Assembly (NCBI RefSeq): GCF_030544485.1
Contig: NZ_CP130610.1
Location: 1,488,001-1,552,000, forward strand
From: Halomonas sp. HAL1
Lineage (GTDB): Bacteria > Pseudomonadota > Gammaproteobacteria > Pseudomonadales > Halomonadaceae
Direction: 5' to 3'
DNA length: 64,000 bases
Position 1 is the stretch's first letter; each line of letters starts with the position of its first letter. This document shows positions 27,592 to 38,795 of this stretch, piece by piece. Made by a program: the position numbers and the translations under genes. A model generated the notes under the pieces. That model ran no database searches. It was not told the origin of the DNA and worked only from the letters and a program-made list of their open reading frames with translations.

Positions 27592-29538
27592 GTGTTGACT
27601 GAGATGACCGCAGCTGCGCCGCGAATTCATGTGCTCGACCCACGGTTGGCCAATCAGATTGCCGCTGGCGAGGTGGTTGAGCGCCCCTCGTCGGTGACAA
27701 AAGAGCTGATTGAAAACGCCATTGATGCGGGTAGCCAGCGCATTGAAGTAGAAATTGAGCAGGGCGGAACGCGGCTTATTAAGGTGCGTGATGATGGCAT
27801 TGGTATCGGCGAAGAGGATTTGCCGCTAGCTCTGGCGCGTCATGCCACCAGTAAGATTGGCAGCCTCGAAGACCTGGAAGGCGTTAGCTCGTTAGGTTTC
27901 AGGGGGGAGGCGCTGGCCTCGATCAGCTCTGTTTCCCGGCTTGAACTGATCTCCAACGCTGAGGAAGACCCTCGTCATGGCTGGCGGGTGGTCGCGGAAG
28001 GGCGAGGAATGGATGCACGAGTGACGCCCGCACCGCACCCCCGGGGCACTAGCGTTGGCGTTCGCGATCTGTTTTTTAACACCCCCGCTCGACGCAAGTT
28101 TCTACGTACCGAAAAGACCGAATTCGCGCATGTTGAAGAGGCGTTTCGCCGCCAGGCGCTATCGCGCTACGACATCGCCTGGGTATTGCGCCACAACCAA
28201 AAAGTGATTCATCAACTTCCTCCTGGACACTCGGCGGCAGCTCGCGAGCGGCGAATTGCCTCGCTGCTAGGTAAAAACTTTATTGAGCACGCCCGCTATA
28301 TCGAACGCGAAGCGGGTGGTTTGCGACTAAGTGGTTGGGTGGGGCTGCCGACTCACTCCCGCTCTCAGGCTGATCAACAATACTTTTTCGTTAATGGCCG
28401 AGTGGTGCGTGACCGCTTGGTGGCCCATGCGGTGCGTCAGGCGTATCGCGATGTGCTGTTTAACGGACGGCATCCGGTGTTTGTGCTCTATCTGGAGCTT
28501 GATCCGGATGTAGTGGACGTCAATGTTCACCCTACCAAGCATGAAGTCCGTTTTCGCGACGGCCGTATGGTGCACGATTTTCTGTACTCCAGCCTGCATC
28601 ACTGCTTGGCGTCCTCTAAGCCTGCAGAAAGCGGTGACGAAAATAGCGACGAAGAGGCGAATGGTGTCGTTGCTTCTCAGCAGCTAGAGCGTGGTCAGCC
28701 GCCCCAGGTAGGTGCGGGGGTAGGTGAAAACGTCGAGCAGCCTCGCTGGCAGCAGCAGGGCATTGCGCTGACTCACTCTCCGGATCGCCATCCTGGTGCT
28801 GAGCGCGTACGCCGCTTTATGCAAGGCTATCAGGCGCTCCACCCCAATCACGAAGAGACACTGTTAACGCCGCAGGTTGGCGTGGCGAGTGAAGGCGAAT
28901 ACGAAGTGCGGGAAGCGCCGCTGGCGATGCCTGATAACGACCCCACAGTGGCGCCGCCGCTTGGGTTTGCGCTGGGGCAGCTGCACGGTATTTATATTCT
29001 GGCCCAGAACGATCAGGGTTTGGTGGTGGTGGATATGCATGCCGCCCATGAGCGAATTGTCTATGAGCGTATGAAAACACAGCTAGCGGCTGCTAAAGGA
29101 TTAGATGCCCAGCCGCTGCTAGTGCCGGTTTCTATCGCCGCTAGTCGGGCAGAAGTGGCGACGGCTGAGAGTGAGCAAGCGGCTATCGCCAAGCTGGGCA
29201 TTGAGCTGGATGTTGCCGGACCGGAAACGCTGCTGGTGCGCCAGTTGCCAGCGTTGCTCTCCCAGGCGGACCCTGAGGCTTTAGTGCGACAAATGCTAGA
29301 GGAGTTGGCGCGCTATGGGCGCACTCATCAGGTCGAAGCGCGGCTGCATGAGCTACTCTCTACCATGGCGTGCCATGGCAGCGTGCGTGCTAATCGGCGG
29401 CTTACGATCGAAGAAATGAACGCGCTGCTGCGCGACATGGAGCGCACTGAGCGCAGTGATCAGTGCAATCATGGCCGACCCACCTGGACGCAGATGGGTC
29501 TAAAAGCGCTTGATCGGCTGTTCTTAAGAGGCCAATAG
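27592..29538 (+). CDS. mutL: DNA mismatch repair protein MutL
   Basis: Couples MutS recognition to strand incision in mismatch repair. The 648-residue protein has a GHKL ATPase N-terminus with ENAIDAG (41-47), DDGIGI and [12 protein letters not shown], a transducer domain to about 335, and a long acidic/Gln-rich linker (about 340-455). The C-terminal dimerisation domain contains [12 protein letters not shown] (481-492), which fits the D-x-H-A-x2-E-x4-E endonuclease pattern, plus [12 protein letters not shown] and CNHGRPTW. This suggests a nicking MutL, unlike the E. coli protein. The start is uncertain between GTG 27592, TTG 27595 (best spaced from GAGGTG) and ATG 27604. Confidence 0.96.
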   Translation: MLTEMTAAAPRIHVLDPRLANQIAAGEVVERPSSVTKELIENAIDAGSQRIEVEIEQGGTRLIKVRDDGIGIGEEDLPLALARHATSKIGSLEDLEGVSSLGFRGEALASISSVSRLELISNAEEDPRHGWRVVAEGRGMDARVTPAPHPRGTSVGVRDLFFNTPARRKFLRTEKTEFAHVEEAFRRQALSRYDIAWVLRHNQKVIHQLPPGHSAAARERRIASLLGKNFIEHARYIEREAGGLRLSGWVGLPTHSRSQADQQYFFVNGRVVRDRLVAHAVRQAYRDVLFNGRHPVFVLYLELDPDVVDVNVHPTKHEVRFRDGRMVHDFLYSSLHHCLASSKPAESGDENSDEEANGVVASQQLERGQPPQVGAGVGENVEQPRWQQQGIALTHSPDRHPGAERVRRFMQGYQALHPNHEETLLTPQVGVASEGEYEVREAPLAMPDNDPTVAPPLGFALGQLHGIYILAQNDQGLVVVDMHAAHERIVYERMKTQLAAAKGLDAQPLLVPVSIAASRAEVATAESEQAAIAKLGIELDVAGPETLLVRQLPALLSQADPEALVRQMLEELARYGRTHQVEARLHELLSTMACHGSVRANRRLTIEEMNALLRDMERTERSDQCNHGRPTWTQMGLKALDRLFLRGQ

Positions 29539-29589
29539 CAGCACGATCGAAAATTTAATTTCTGATAAATATTGGAGCACTACCCGCGC

Positions 29590-30528
29590 ATGGCTGATAC
29601 GCGCCCTTGGGCAATTTTTTTGATGGGCCCGACAGCGGCCGGGAAAACCGATACCGCGATGGCGTTGCATGAGCGCTTAGGGCATGAACTGATCAGCGTT
29701 GATTCAGCTATGGTGTATCGCGGTATGGATATTGGTAGCGCCAAACCTAGTGCCGCTGAACTTGCTCGTGCACCCCATCACCTGATTGATATCCGCGACC
29801 CGGCTGAGCCCTATTCAGCGGCTGACTTCCGTGAAGATGCGATAAAACTGATGCGACAAATCAGCGCGGCGGGCCGGGTTCCTCTGTTGGTCGGCGGTAC
29901 CATGCTTTATTACAAGCGGCTGATAGAGGGTGTGGCCAATTTGCCTTCTGCTGATCTGATCATTCGCCAACAACTTGAAACGCAATGGCAATATGAGGGA
30001 CTGGAGTCGCTGCATAAACGGTTGGCCGAGGTGGATGCAGTTTCTGCTCAGCGTATCCATCCCAATGATCCTCAGCGCTTAATACGTGCGCTAGAAGTAT
30101 ATTATGCCAGCGGACGGCCAATGAGTGAGTTATGGGCGGAGCAACAGCCTGAAACCTTTCCATGGCGCGTGTTGTCGATAGCGTTGGCGCCTAGTGATCG
30201 TGCCCTTTTGCATCAACGTATCGCTAAGCGCTTTGAACTAATGATGGATGAGGGCTTGATAAATGAAGTCACTGCCCTCAAAAAGCGTAATGACTTACAT
30301 TTAGGCCTACCGGCGATGAAGAGTGTTGGTTATCGTCAAGTGTGGGAGTACCTGGAAGGTGAGTATGATTACGCCACGCTTGTTGAGCGGGGCATAATCG
30401 CGACTCGCCAGCTCGCAAAGCGTCAGCTAACGTGGTTAAGAAGCTGGCCATCGCTTGAATGGGTAGATTCGCAGCGCCCTGACGCGCTTGATAAGGTGTT
30501 GAAACTCGTGCGTGAAAGCGGTGCTTAG
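29590..30528 (+). CDS. miaA: tRNA dimethylallyltransferase MiaA
   Basis: Adds a dimethylallyl group to A37 of tRNAs reading UNN codons. The 312-residue protein has the P-loop GPTAAGKT (13-20), [16 protein letters not shown], a PHHLIDI segment and [11 protein letters not shown], all standard. The ATG at 29590 was preferred to an in-frame TTG at 29572; GGAG lies 12 bases before the ATG. It follows mutL by 51 bases and precedes hfq, the conserved order in gammaproteobacteria. Confidence 0.96.
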   Translation: MADTRPWAIFLMGPTAAGKTDTAMALHERLGHELISVDSAMVYRGMDIGSAKPSAAELARAPHHLIDIRDPAEPYSAADFREDAIKLMRQISAAGRVPLLVGGTMLYYKRLIEGVANLPSADLIIRQQLETQWQYEGLESLHKRLAEVDAVSAQRIHPNDPQRLIRALEVYYASGRPMSELWAEQQPETFPWRVLSIALAPSDRALLHQRIAKRFELMMDEGLINEVTALKKRNDLHLGLPAMKSVGYRQVWEYLEGEYDYATLVERGIIATRQLAKRQLTWLRSWPSLEWVDSQRPDALDKVLKLVRESGA

Positions 30529-30693
30529 CGTAAGATAGTTCTTCAAGATAGTAATTTAGTAAGCGTATGTTTTCGAATGGCCACTTGGCCTTTTCGGCAA
30601 CATTAGGCCTTTCGGGCAAAAAGATTGCGGCGTAGCACTAGTAGGGCACGCCATTTGATAATTAACCCCAACGACAGTTTTAGGGAGAGCAAC

Positions 30694-30942
30694 ATGTCCA
30701 AAGGGCAGTCCCTTCAAGACCCGTACTTGAACATTCTGCGCAAAGAGCGCATTCCGGTCTCCATCTTTTTGGTCAACGGCATTAAGCTTCAGGGCCAGAT
30801 CGAATCGTTTGACCAGTTTGTTATCTTGTTGCGCAATACCGTCAGTCAGATGGTTTATAAACACGCTATTTCTACGGTGGTTCCGTCTCGTAACGTACGC
30901 TTGCCTGCGCAAGACCCGGCAGAGCAAGACGCGGAGATTTAA
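30694..30942 (+). CDS. hfq: RNA chaperone Hfq
   Basis: A hexameric Sm-like protein that pairs small RNAs with mRNAs. The 82-residue form starts [13 protein letters not shown]. Sm1 is at about 20-45, and Sm2 holds [12 protein letters not shown]. The C-terminal tail is short and acidic, shorter than E. coli Hfq (102) and like Pseudomonas (82). The ATG at 30694 has AGGGAGAG upstream. The 165-base gap after miaA could hold an internal promoter, but I see no convincing one. Confidence 0.97.
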   Translation: MSKGQSLQDPYLNILRKERIPVSIFLVNGIKLQGQIESFDQFVILLRNTVSQMVYKHAISTVVPSRNVRLPAQDPAEQDAEI

Positions 30943-30979
30943 CACCGCTGGATAAGCAAGAGATTCCACGAGGTATTGA

Positions 30980-32290
30980 TTGTTTTTCGAACGCCCAGAC
31001 GCCGGTGAAACGGCAGTTCTTGTTCATGTCGATTTCCATGATGAGCAAAAACGTGAAGACCCGGGTGAGTTTCTAGAGCTCGTGCGCTCTGCGGGTGCAG
31101 AGCCTGCGACTCTACTCACTGCCAGCCGCCACCGGCCTGACTCACGCACATTTATTGGGTCAGGAAAGCTGGAAGAGTTGCGGGCACTGCTCGCGGCTCA
31201 CGCGGCAGAATTGGTGATCTTCAACCACAGCTTAAGTCCCTCTCAAGAGCGCAATGTTGAGCAAGAGCTCAAGTGCCGAGTGCTTGACCGTACCGGTCTT
31301 ATTCTCGATATTTTTGCGCAGCGGGCAAGAACGCATGAAGGTAAGCTGCAAGTAGAGCTTGCTCAACTTGAATATATGTCGACTCGCCTAGTGCGCGGGT
31401 GGACGCACCTTGAGCGCCAAAAAGGCGGGATTGGCCTGCGCGGCCCGGGTGAAACTCAGCTTGAAACTGACCGACGCCTGCTGCGTGGACGGATTAAATC
31501 GATTCACAAGCGGCTGGATAAAGTGCGTAGCCAGCGCGACCAGAATCGTCGCGCCCGTGCTCGCGCTGAAATCCACAGTGTATCGCTGGTGGGCTATACC
31601 AACGCGGGTAAATCGACGTTATTCAACGCGTTAACTAACTCTGATGTTTACGCCGCTGATCAGCTGTTTGCCACACTAGACCCAACGCTGCGGCGGCTTG
31701 AAATTGAAGACGTCGGGCCTGTGGTAATGGCGGACACCGTCGGGTTTATCCGTCATTTACCGCACAAGCTGGTCGAGGCGTTTCAAGCGACGCTTCAAGA
31801 GGCTTCAGAAGCGTCGTTGCTGGTACACGTGATTGATGCAGCAGATCCTGACCGCGAATTAAATGTGGAGCAGGTGGAGCTAGTGCTAAAAGAGATTGGT
31901 GCAGATGACGTGCCAGTGCTCAAAGTCATGAATAAAATTGATAAGCTCGACAGCGCGCCGCGTATTGAACGTGATGGTCATGGTGTGCCAGAGGTGGTTT
32001 GGCTCTCAGCGCAGCAGGGCCAGGGGCTAGAATTGCTTCATGAAGCGCTAACTGAACGCTTAGCAAACGATGTAATTGGCTTCTCGCTGACACTTAATCC
32101 TGAGCAAGGTAAGCTGCGTGCTGGTCTTCACGAACTGAATGCAGTTCGTGAGGAAGCTTTTGATGAGCAGGGGCATTCGGTGCTGGATGTGCGCTTGCCG
32201 CGGCGCGATTTTAATCAGTTGATGGCTCAGTTAGGCGAGCGTGCCAATACTTATTTACCGGTAGCGTTACGTGAATCCGATGAGTGGTAG
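30980..32290 (+). CDS. hflX: Ribosome-associated GTPase HflX
   Basis: A GTPase that splits stalled 70S ribosomes under stress. The 436-residue protein appears to start with TTG 30980, with GAGGT 5 bases upstream; this gives MFFERPDAGETAVLVHV, which aligns with E. coli HflX from residue 1. The N-terminal HflX domain contains RTFIGSGKLEEL and GPGETQLETDRR. The G domain has GYTNAGKST, DTVGFIRHLP and NKID. It lies 37 bases after hfq. Confidence 0.96.
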   Translation: MFFERPDAGETAVLVHVDFHDEQKREDPGEFLELVRSAGAEPATLLTASRHRPDSRTFIGSGKLEELRALLAAHAAELVIFNHSLSPSQERNVEQELKCRVLDRTGLILDIFAQRARTHEGKLQVELAQLEYMSTRLVRGWTHLERQKGGIGLRGPGETQLETDRRLLRGRIKSIHKRLDKVRSQRDQNRRARARAEIHSVSLVGYTNAGKSTLFNALTNSDVYAADQLFATLDPTLRRLEIEDVGPVVMADTVGFIRHLPHKLVEAFQATLQEASEASLLVHVIDAADPDRELNVEQVELVLKEIGADDVPVLKVMNKIDKLDSAPRIERDGHGVPEVVWLSAQQGQGLELLHEALTERLANDVIGFSLTLNPEQGKLRAGLHELNAVREEAFDEQGHSVLDVRLPRRDFNQLMAQLGERANTYLPVALRESDEW

Positions 32291-32331
32291 GCTGCTTATT
32301 ACGAATCTTAAAGCGCTGCTTGTATTCTGCT

Positions 32332-32359
32332 TTGTATAAAAATGGTACAAGGTTTATAG
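32332..32359 (+). promoter_or_regulatory. Candidate promoter for hflKC
   Basis: TTGTAT (32332-32337) and TATAGA (32355-32360) with 17 bases between, in the 147-base gap before hflK. The fit is fair and no terminator separates hflX from hflK, so readthrough is also possible. Confidence 0.3.
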
Positions 32360-32437
32360 AGCAATAATATCAAAACGCGATGCTATCGTTTAAAACGTTG
32401 GCATTTGCGTTAGCGAATACCTTAGTGGAGACGAAGT

Positions 32438-33715
32438 ATGGCCTGGAATGAGCCTGGTGGTGGCAACCAGCACGACCCTTGGAGTAGTGGCGGCCGACGC
32501 GGTGGAAATGATAATGATGGAAACCGTGGCAGTAATAATGGCGGCAACAACGGCAATAAAGGAGGCAACAACCAAGGTCCTCCTGATCTGGATGAAGCGC
32601 TGAAAAAATTTCAGGATAAGCTCAACAGTATGCTGGGTGGCGGTAAAAAAGGCGGCAGCAAAAAAAGCGATGGTGGTGGCGGTGGCGGTAAAAGCCGTAA
32701 CCCTTTCGCTTTGCCTGGCTTACTGATTATTGTTGCGCTGGCGATTTGGGCTGCGATGGGCTTTTACTTAGTCGATCAATCCGAGCGTGGTGTTGTGCTT
32801 CGTTTTGGCGAGTTCCAGGGCATTGTAGAACCCGGCCTGCAGTGGAATCCGCCGTTGATTGATGATGTGCGGATGGTGAATGTGACGCGCGTGCGGTCAT
32901 TGACTCAAACGCAGTCCATGCTGACCCGCGACGAAAACATCGTTGAAGTGGAAATTTCAGCACAGTACCAAGTCGCTAATCCCCGTGATTTCGTTCTAAA
33001 CGTACGTGATCCCGCTATCTCTATTGAGAATGCGTTGGACTCGGCGCTGCGTCACGTGGTTGGCGGTACTGATATGATCGATATCCTGACCTCGGGTCGT
33101 GAGATTCTGGGTAGCTCTGTTTCTAGTCGTCTCCAGTCCTATCTCGATAACTATGGTGCTGGTATTCGTTTACAAACCATCAACATTGAGTCGACGTCTG
33201 CGCCTGCGCCGGTCATTGATGCCTTTGATGATGTTATCCGTGCCCGTGAAGATCGCCAGCGTACGATCAACGAAGGTATGGCTTACGCCAATGCGATTAT
33301 CCCGGCTGCCCAGGGTCAGGCCCAGCGTGTGGTTGAACAGGGCCAGGGTTACCGTGAGTCGGTGGTTGCTGAAGCACAGGGTCAAGCCAACCGCTTTAAC
33401 TCGCTACTCTCCGAGTACGGTAATGCGCCGGATATCATGCGCGAGCGTATGTATCTAGACACTATGGAAGATGTGTTTAGTAATTCGCCGAAAGTGCTGC
33501 TGGATGTGAGCGAAAACGCCCCCTTAATGTATCTCCCGCTCGATCAAATGCGCGGCGGTACTAGTGGCAATCGCAGCAATTCATCGTCTGGCAATAGCGA
33601 GAATAGCAGTGATGAGCAGTTGGACGCGGATGTGCTTGAGCGGCTACGCAGTACCCAGAGTAGCTCATCAACGAATACCAATAGTAGTAACTCCATCCGC
33701 AGGGAGGGCCGGTAA
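32438..33715 (+). CDS. hflK: Membrane protease regulator HflK
   Basis: SPFH/prohibitin protein that forms the large HflKC cage around the FtsH protease in the inner membrane. The 425-residue protein begins with a cytoplasmic low-complexity region (about 7-86) rich in Gly and Asn, then one transmembrane helix (about 90-112), a periplasmic SPFH domain starting DQSERGVVLRFGE, and an Ala/Gln/Glu-rich coiled coil (about 275-330). The Ser/Asn-rich C-terminal tail (about 374-425) is unusually repetitive. The ATG has GGAGACGA upstream. The hflC ATG begins right after its stop codon. Confidence 0.95.
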   Translation: MAWNEPGGGNQHDPWSSGGRRGGNDNDGNRGSNNGGNNGNKGGNNQGPPDLDEALKKFQDKLNSMLGGGKKGGSKKSDGGGGGGKSRNPFALPGLLIIVALAIWAAMGFYLVDQSERGVVLRFGEFQGIVEPGLQWNPPLIDDVRMVNVTRVRSLTQTQSMLTRDENIVEVEISAQYQVANPRDFVLNVRDPAISIENALDSALRHVVGGTDMIDILTSGREILGSSVSSRLQSYLDNYGAGIRLQTINIESTSAPAPVIDAFDDVIRAREDRQRTINEGMAYANAIIPAAQGQAQRVVEQGQGYRESVVAEAQGQANRFNSLLSEYGNAPDIMRERMYLDTMEDVFSNSPKVLLDVSENAPLMYLPLDQMRGGTSGNRSNSSSGNSENSSDEQLDADVLERLRSTQSSSSTNTNSSNSIRREGR

Positions 33716-34606
33716 ATGATTAATAATCGATCCCTGCTGATTGTTGGTGGTCTGGCTGCCGTGGCGTGGCTGGCGAGCAACACTCTGTACGTGGTAGACG
33801 AAACTGAACGCGCCGTTAAGCTTCGTTTTGGTGAAGTCATCGAAGAGAATATTCAGCCTGGTTTGCACGCAAAAGTGCCGATCGCGCAAACGATTCGTAA
33901 GTTTGATACGCGTTTGCTGACGCTGGATACCGATACTAGCCGTTATCTGACGCTTGAGCAGAAAGCGGTAATCGTTGACTCCTACGTTAAGTGGCAAGTT
34001 ATTAACCCAACGCGCTACTACGAGGCGACCGCTGGCGATGAGTTGATGGCTATTCGCCTGATTCAACCGCGCGTGGATGAAAGCCTGCGTAATGAATTTG
34101 GTCGTTTGAATCTTCAGGAAATCATCGCTGAACGACGTGATGACCTGATGACCGGCCCCACCGCCGAGCTCGATGAGCTAATGCGTGAAGAGCTAGGTGT
34201 GGCTATCCGCGATATTCGTATTAAGCGGATCGACCTGCCTGAAGACGTCTCGGCAGCTGTTTTTGACCGTATGCGCTCCGAGCGTGAGCGTGAAGCTCGC
34301 GAGTGGCGTGCTCAAGGTCAGGAAGAGGCTGAGCGTATTCGGGCCAACGCAGATCGTCGCCGCCAGGTGTTGCTTGCTCAAGCCAATGAGCGCTCCGAAA
34401 CACTGCGTGGTGAAGGTGATGCCCAGGCTGCTGCGATCTTCTCTGAGGCGTATGGCCAGAATCAGGAGTTCTTCTCCTTCTGGCGCAGCCTAGAAGCTTA
34501 TCGCGAAAGCTTTGCTGACGATGGCAATCTGATGGTGCTGGAGCCGAATAGCGATTTCTTCCGCTATTTGCGTAACCCAGAGCCGGAAGGTAGCGACAGC
34601 GAGTAA
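33716..34606 (+). CDS. hflC: Membrane protease regulator HflC
   Basis: Partner of HflK in the FtsH-associated complex. The 296-residue protein has an N-terminal anchor (about 6-22), an SPFH domain with ETERAVKLRFGEV, and a coiled coil rich in Arg, Glu and Ala (about 190-240) with RREVLLA-like spacing (RRRQVLLAQANERSE). It ends with an acidic tail. It directly abuts hflK (no bases between), consistent with one-to-one synthesis. Confidence 0.95.
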   Translation: MINNRSLLIVGGLAAVAWLASNTLYVVDETERAVKLRFGEVIEENIQPGLHAKVPIAQTIRKFDTRLLTLDTDTSRYLTLEQKAVIVDSYVKWQVINPTRYYEATAGDELMAIRLIQPRVDESLRNEFGRLNLQEIIAERRDDLMTGPTAELDELMREELGVAIRDIRIKRIDLPEDVSAAVFDRMRSEREREAREWRAQGQEEAERIRANADRRRQVLLAQANERSETLRGEGDAQAAAIFSEAYGQNQEFFSFWRSLEAYRESFADDGNLMVLEPNSDFFRYLRNPEPEGSDSE

Positions 34607-34690
34607 GTCGCTTTTGGCCGGTGCACCTCGTCTCGTCATTCCTAGGGCTTGGCGGGGTTTATCCGGCCAATAAACGTGATAGAATTTATC

Positions 34691-34714
34691 AACCGGGCGT
34701 CGCCCGGTTTTTTT
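34691..34714 (+). terminator. Rho-independent terminator after hflC
   Basis: AACCGGGC (34691-34698) pairs with GCCCGGTT (34702-34709) across a three-base loop and runs into seven T residues. It lies about 85 bases after the hflC stop and 92 bases before hisZ, so hisZ-purA must have their own promoter. Confidence 0.9.
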
Positions 34715-34805
34715 GTGGCCCTCATTTAACGCTGGCGTCGGCAATCATATTGCTTCGTTACTGCTTGAGTTTGTTGGGCCTTCATCGTCTTGCAGGATTG
34801 TTCAC

Positions 34806-37297
<2,492 letters not shown>

Positions 37298-37333
37298 TAA
37301 CGGTTCAAGCTGGCTATTGATGAGCAGATGAGC

Positions 37334-37360
37334 AAAAGGGGCAACGGAGTTGCCCCTTTT
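37334..37360. terminator. Bidirectional terminator between purA and cobO
   Basis: A perfect 12-pair hairpin (37334-37345 and 37349-37360, three-base loop) with A4 on the left and T4 on the right serves both the plus-strand purA and the minus-strand cobO. Confidence 0.9.
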
Positions 37361-37380
37361 CTGTATGTATCAGCTTATAT

Positions 37381-37980
37381 TTAAAAGTCGATGCCACGGC
37401 GCGCTTGTAAGCCGTTATTGAAGGCATGACGAACTTCCTGCATTTCGGTCGCCGTATCGGCCATGGCGACTAGCTCGCGATGGGCATTTCTTCCCGTAAT
37501 AATCACCGTCTGTTCCGTTGGGCGTTTCTCCAGCGCTTGTTTAACGGTTTCAATATCCAAGTAACCAAACTTGAGCATATAGGTAATCTCATCAAGCACC
37601 ACCAGATAGATCTCTGGGTCCGCTAACATACGCTCGGCGTCTTTCCATACTGCGTGGCACGCCTCTGTGTCCGCTTGGCGATTCTGGGTGTCCCAGGTAA
37701 AGCCGGTGGCCATTATCGCTACCTCAAGATTGGTATCTTCCTCCAATCGGTTACGTTCGCCGCACTCCCAGAGACCTTTAATAAACTGCACCACGCCAAC
37801 TTTATAGCCATAACCCAAGGCACGGGTGACCGTCCCCCAGGCTGCGGTGGTTTTGCCTTTGCCGTTACCGGTGTTAACAATGATTAGGCCGCGCTGTTCG
37901 TCGGCACTGGCGACCTTCTCATCTACGCGTGTTTTCAACTTCTGCATGGAGGCTTTATGGCGGGTCTCGCGGTCACTCAT
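37381..37980 (-). CDS. cobO: Cob(I)yrinic acid a,c-diamide adenosyltransferase
   Basis: Transfers adenosyl from ATP to the cobalt of corrinoids, for adenosylcobalamin synthesis or salvage. The 199-residue CobA/CobO/BtuR-type protein has the modified P-loop NTGNGKGKTT (36-45), followed by VVQFIKG, and VVLDEITYMLKFGYLD. The ATG has AGGAG 6 bases upstream. It stands alone on the minus strand. I looked for a cobalamin riboswitch in the 256-base upstream region and did not see the expected conserved boxes. Also named btuR or cobA. Confidence 0.94.
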   Translation of the reverse strand: MSDRETRHKASMQKLKTRVDEKVASADEQRGLIIVNTGNGKGKTTAAWGTVTRALGYGYKVGVVQFIKGLWECGERNRLEEDTNLEVAIMATGFTWDTQNRQADTEACHAVWKDAERMLADPEIYLVVLDEITYMLKFGYLDIETVKQALEKRPTEQTVIITGRNAHRELVAMADTATEMQEVRHAFNNGLQARRGIDF

Positions 37981-38236
37981 GATGTCTCCTGGGGGTAACG
38001 TTTTTTAAGATGGCAAGAAGGTTATCGCGCTAGCCTAAGTCATCTAACAGGGGTTGAACATCTTTTTGAAGGGCTTGAAGGATAACTTTTGTATAGATTT
38101 AGGTGAGTGATAATCAAGTTTTGGTTCAATAAAGCATGCTTCAACACCGAAAAGAACAAGAGATAAACAACAGAATTGGCCCCTAGGGGGCTGGCTGCTC
38201 TAGAATAGGTGGTCATGTCTTGTCAGGAATTACATC

Positions 38237-38722
38237 ATGCCTTCATTTGATATTGTCTCAGAGTTCGATAAGCACGAAGGTGCTAACGCCGTTGATCAAG
38301 CTAACCGAGAAGTGCAGTCGCGTTTTGATTTTAAAGGCGTCGACGCCAGCTTCACTTTGGAAGGCGATAAAGTGCAGCTAGAGGCTGAAGTTGATTTTCA
38401 GCTTAAGCAAATGCTCGATGTGCTGCGAGCCCGTCTTATCGCCCGTGGTATCGATGCCCGCTGTATGGACGTTCAAGACCCGGTGCTCTCTGGTGTCAAA
38501 GCGCGCCAGGAAGTCGCTTTAAAGGAAGGGCTCGATGCCGCGGAAGCCAAAGATGTGGTTAAGCGCATCAAAGCTAGCAAGCTCAAAGTACAGGCACAAA
38601 TTCAGGGTGAGAAGGTGCGTGTAACGGGTAAAAAGCGCGACGATTTACAGTCTGTTATGACACTGCTGCGGGGCGAAGAGGGGCCGGATTTGCCGCTCCA
38701 GTTTGATAACTTCCGCGATTAG
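38237..38722 (+). CDS. yajQ: YajQ family nucleotide-binding protein
   Basis: A 161-residue cytoplasmic protein of the YajQ (UPF0234) family, beginning [14 protein letters not shown] with [11 protein letters not shown] soon after. Family members bind nucleotides, and the Xanthomonas homologue binds c-di-GMP and acts with a transcription factor. It is complete, with two ferredoxin-like repeats. The ATG has AGGAA 9 bases upstream. pepN begins 73 bases downstream. Confidence 0.94.
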   Translation: MPSFDIVSEFDKHEGANAVDQANREVQSRFDFKGVDASFTLEGDKVQLEAEVDFQLKQMLDVLRARLIARGIDARCMDVQDPVLSGVKARQEVALKEGLDAAEAKDVVKRIKASKLKVQAQIQGEKVRVTGKKRDDLQSVMTLLRGEEGPDLPLQFDNFRD

Positions 38723-38795
38723 CAGGGCAGCGCCACTTGCCGCCGTCACCCGTGTTAACTATATAAATATTCGTTTTATACAGGAGTCACGCACT

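Noticed and set aside
30574-30596. Terminator between miaA and hfq
   Set aside because: The stem GGCCA/TGGCC has a two-base loop, the flanking CGAA/TTCG pairing is interrupted, and no T-run follows the outer stem. It is too weak to call.
37981-38236. Possible cobalamin riboswitch upstream of cobO
   Set aside because: I searched the minus-strand leader for the conserved B12-box and the expected long stem arrangement and saw neither. The only clear dyad, GCCCCTAGGGGGC near 38178, lies closer to yajQ.
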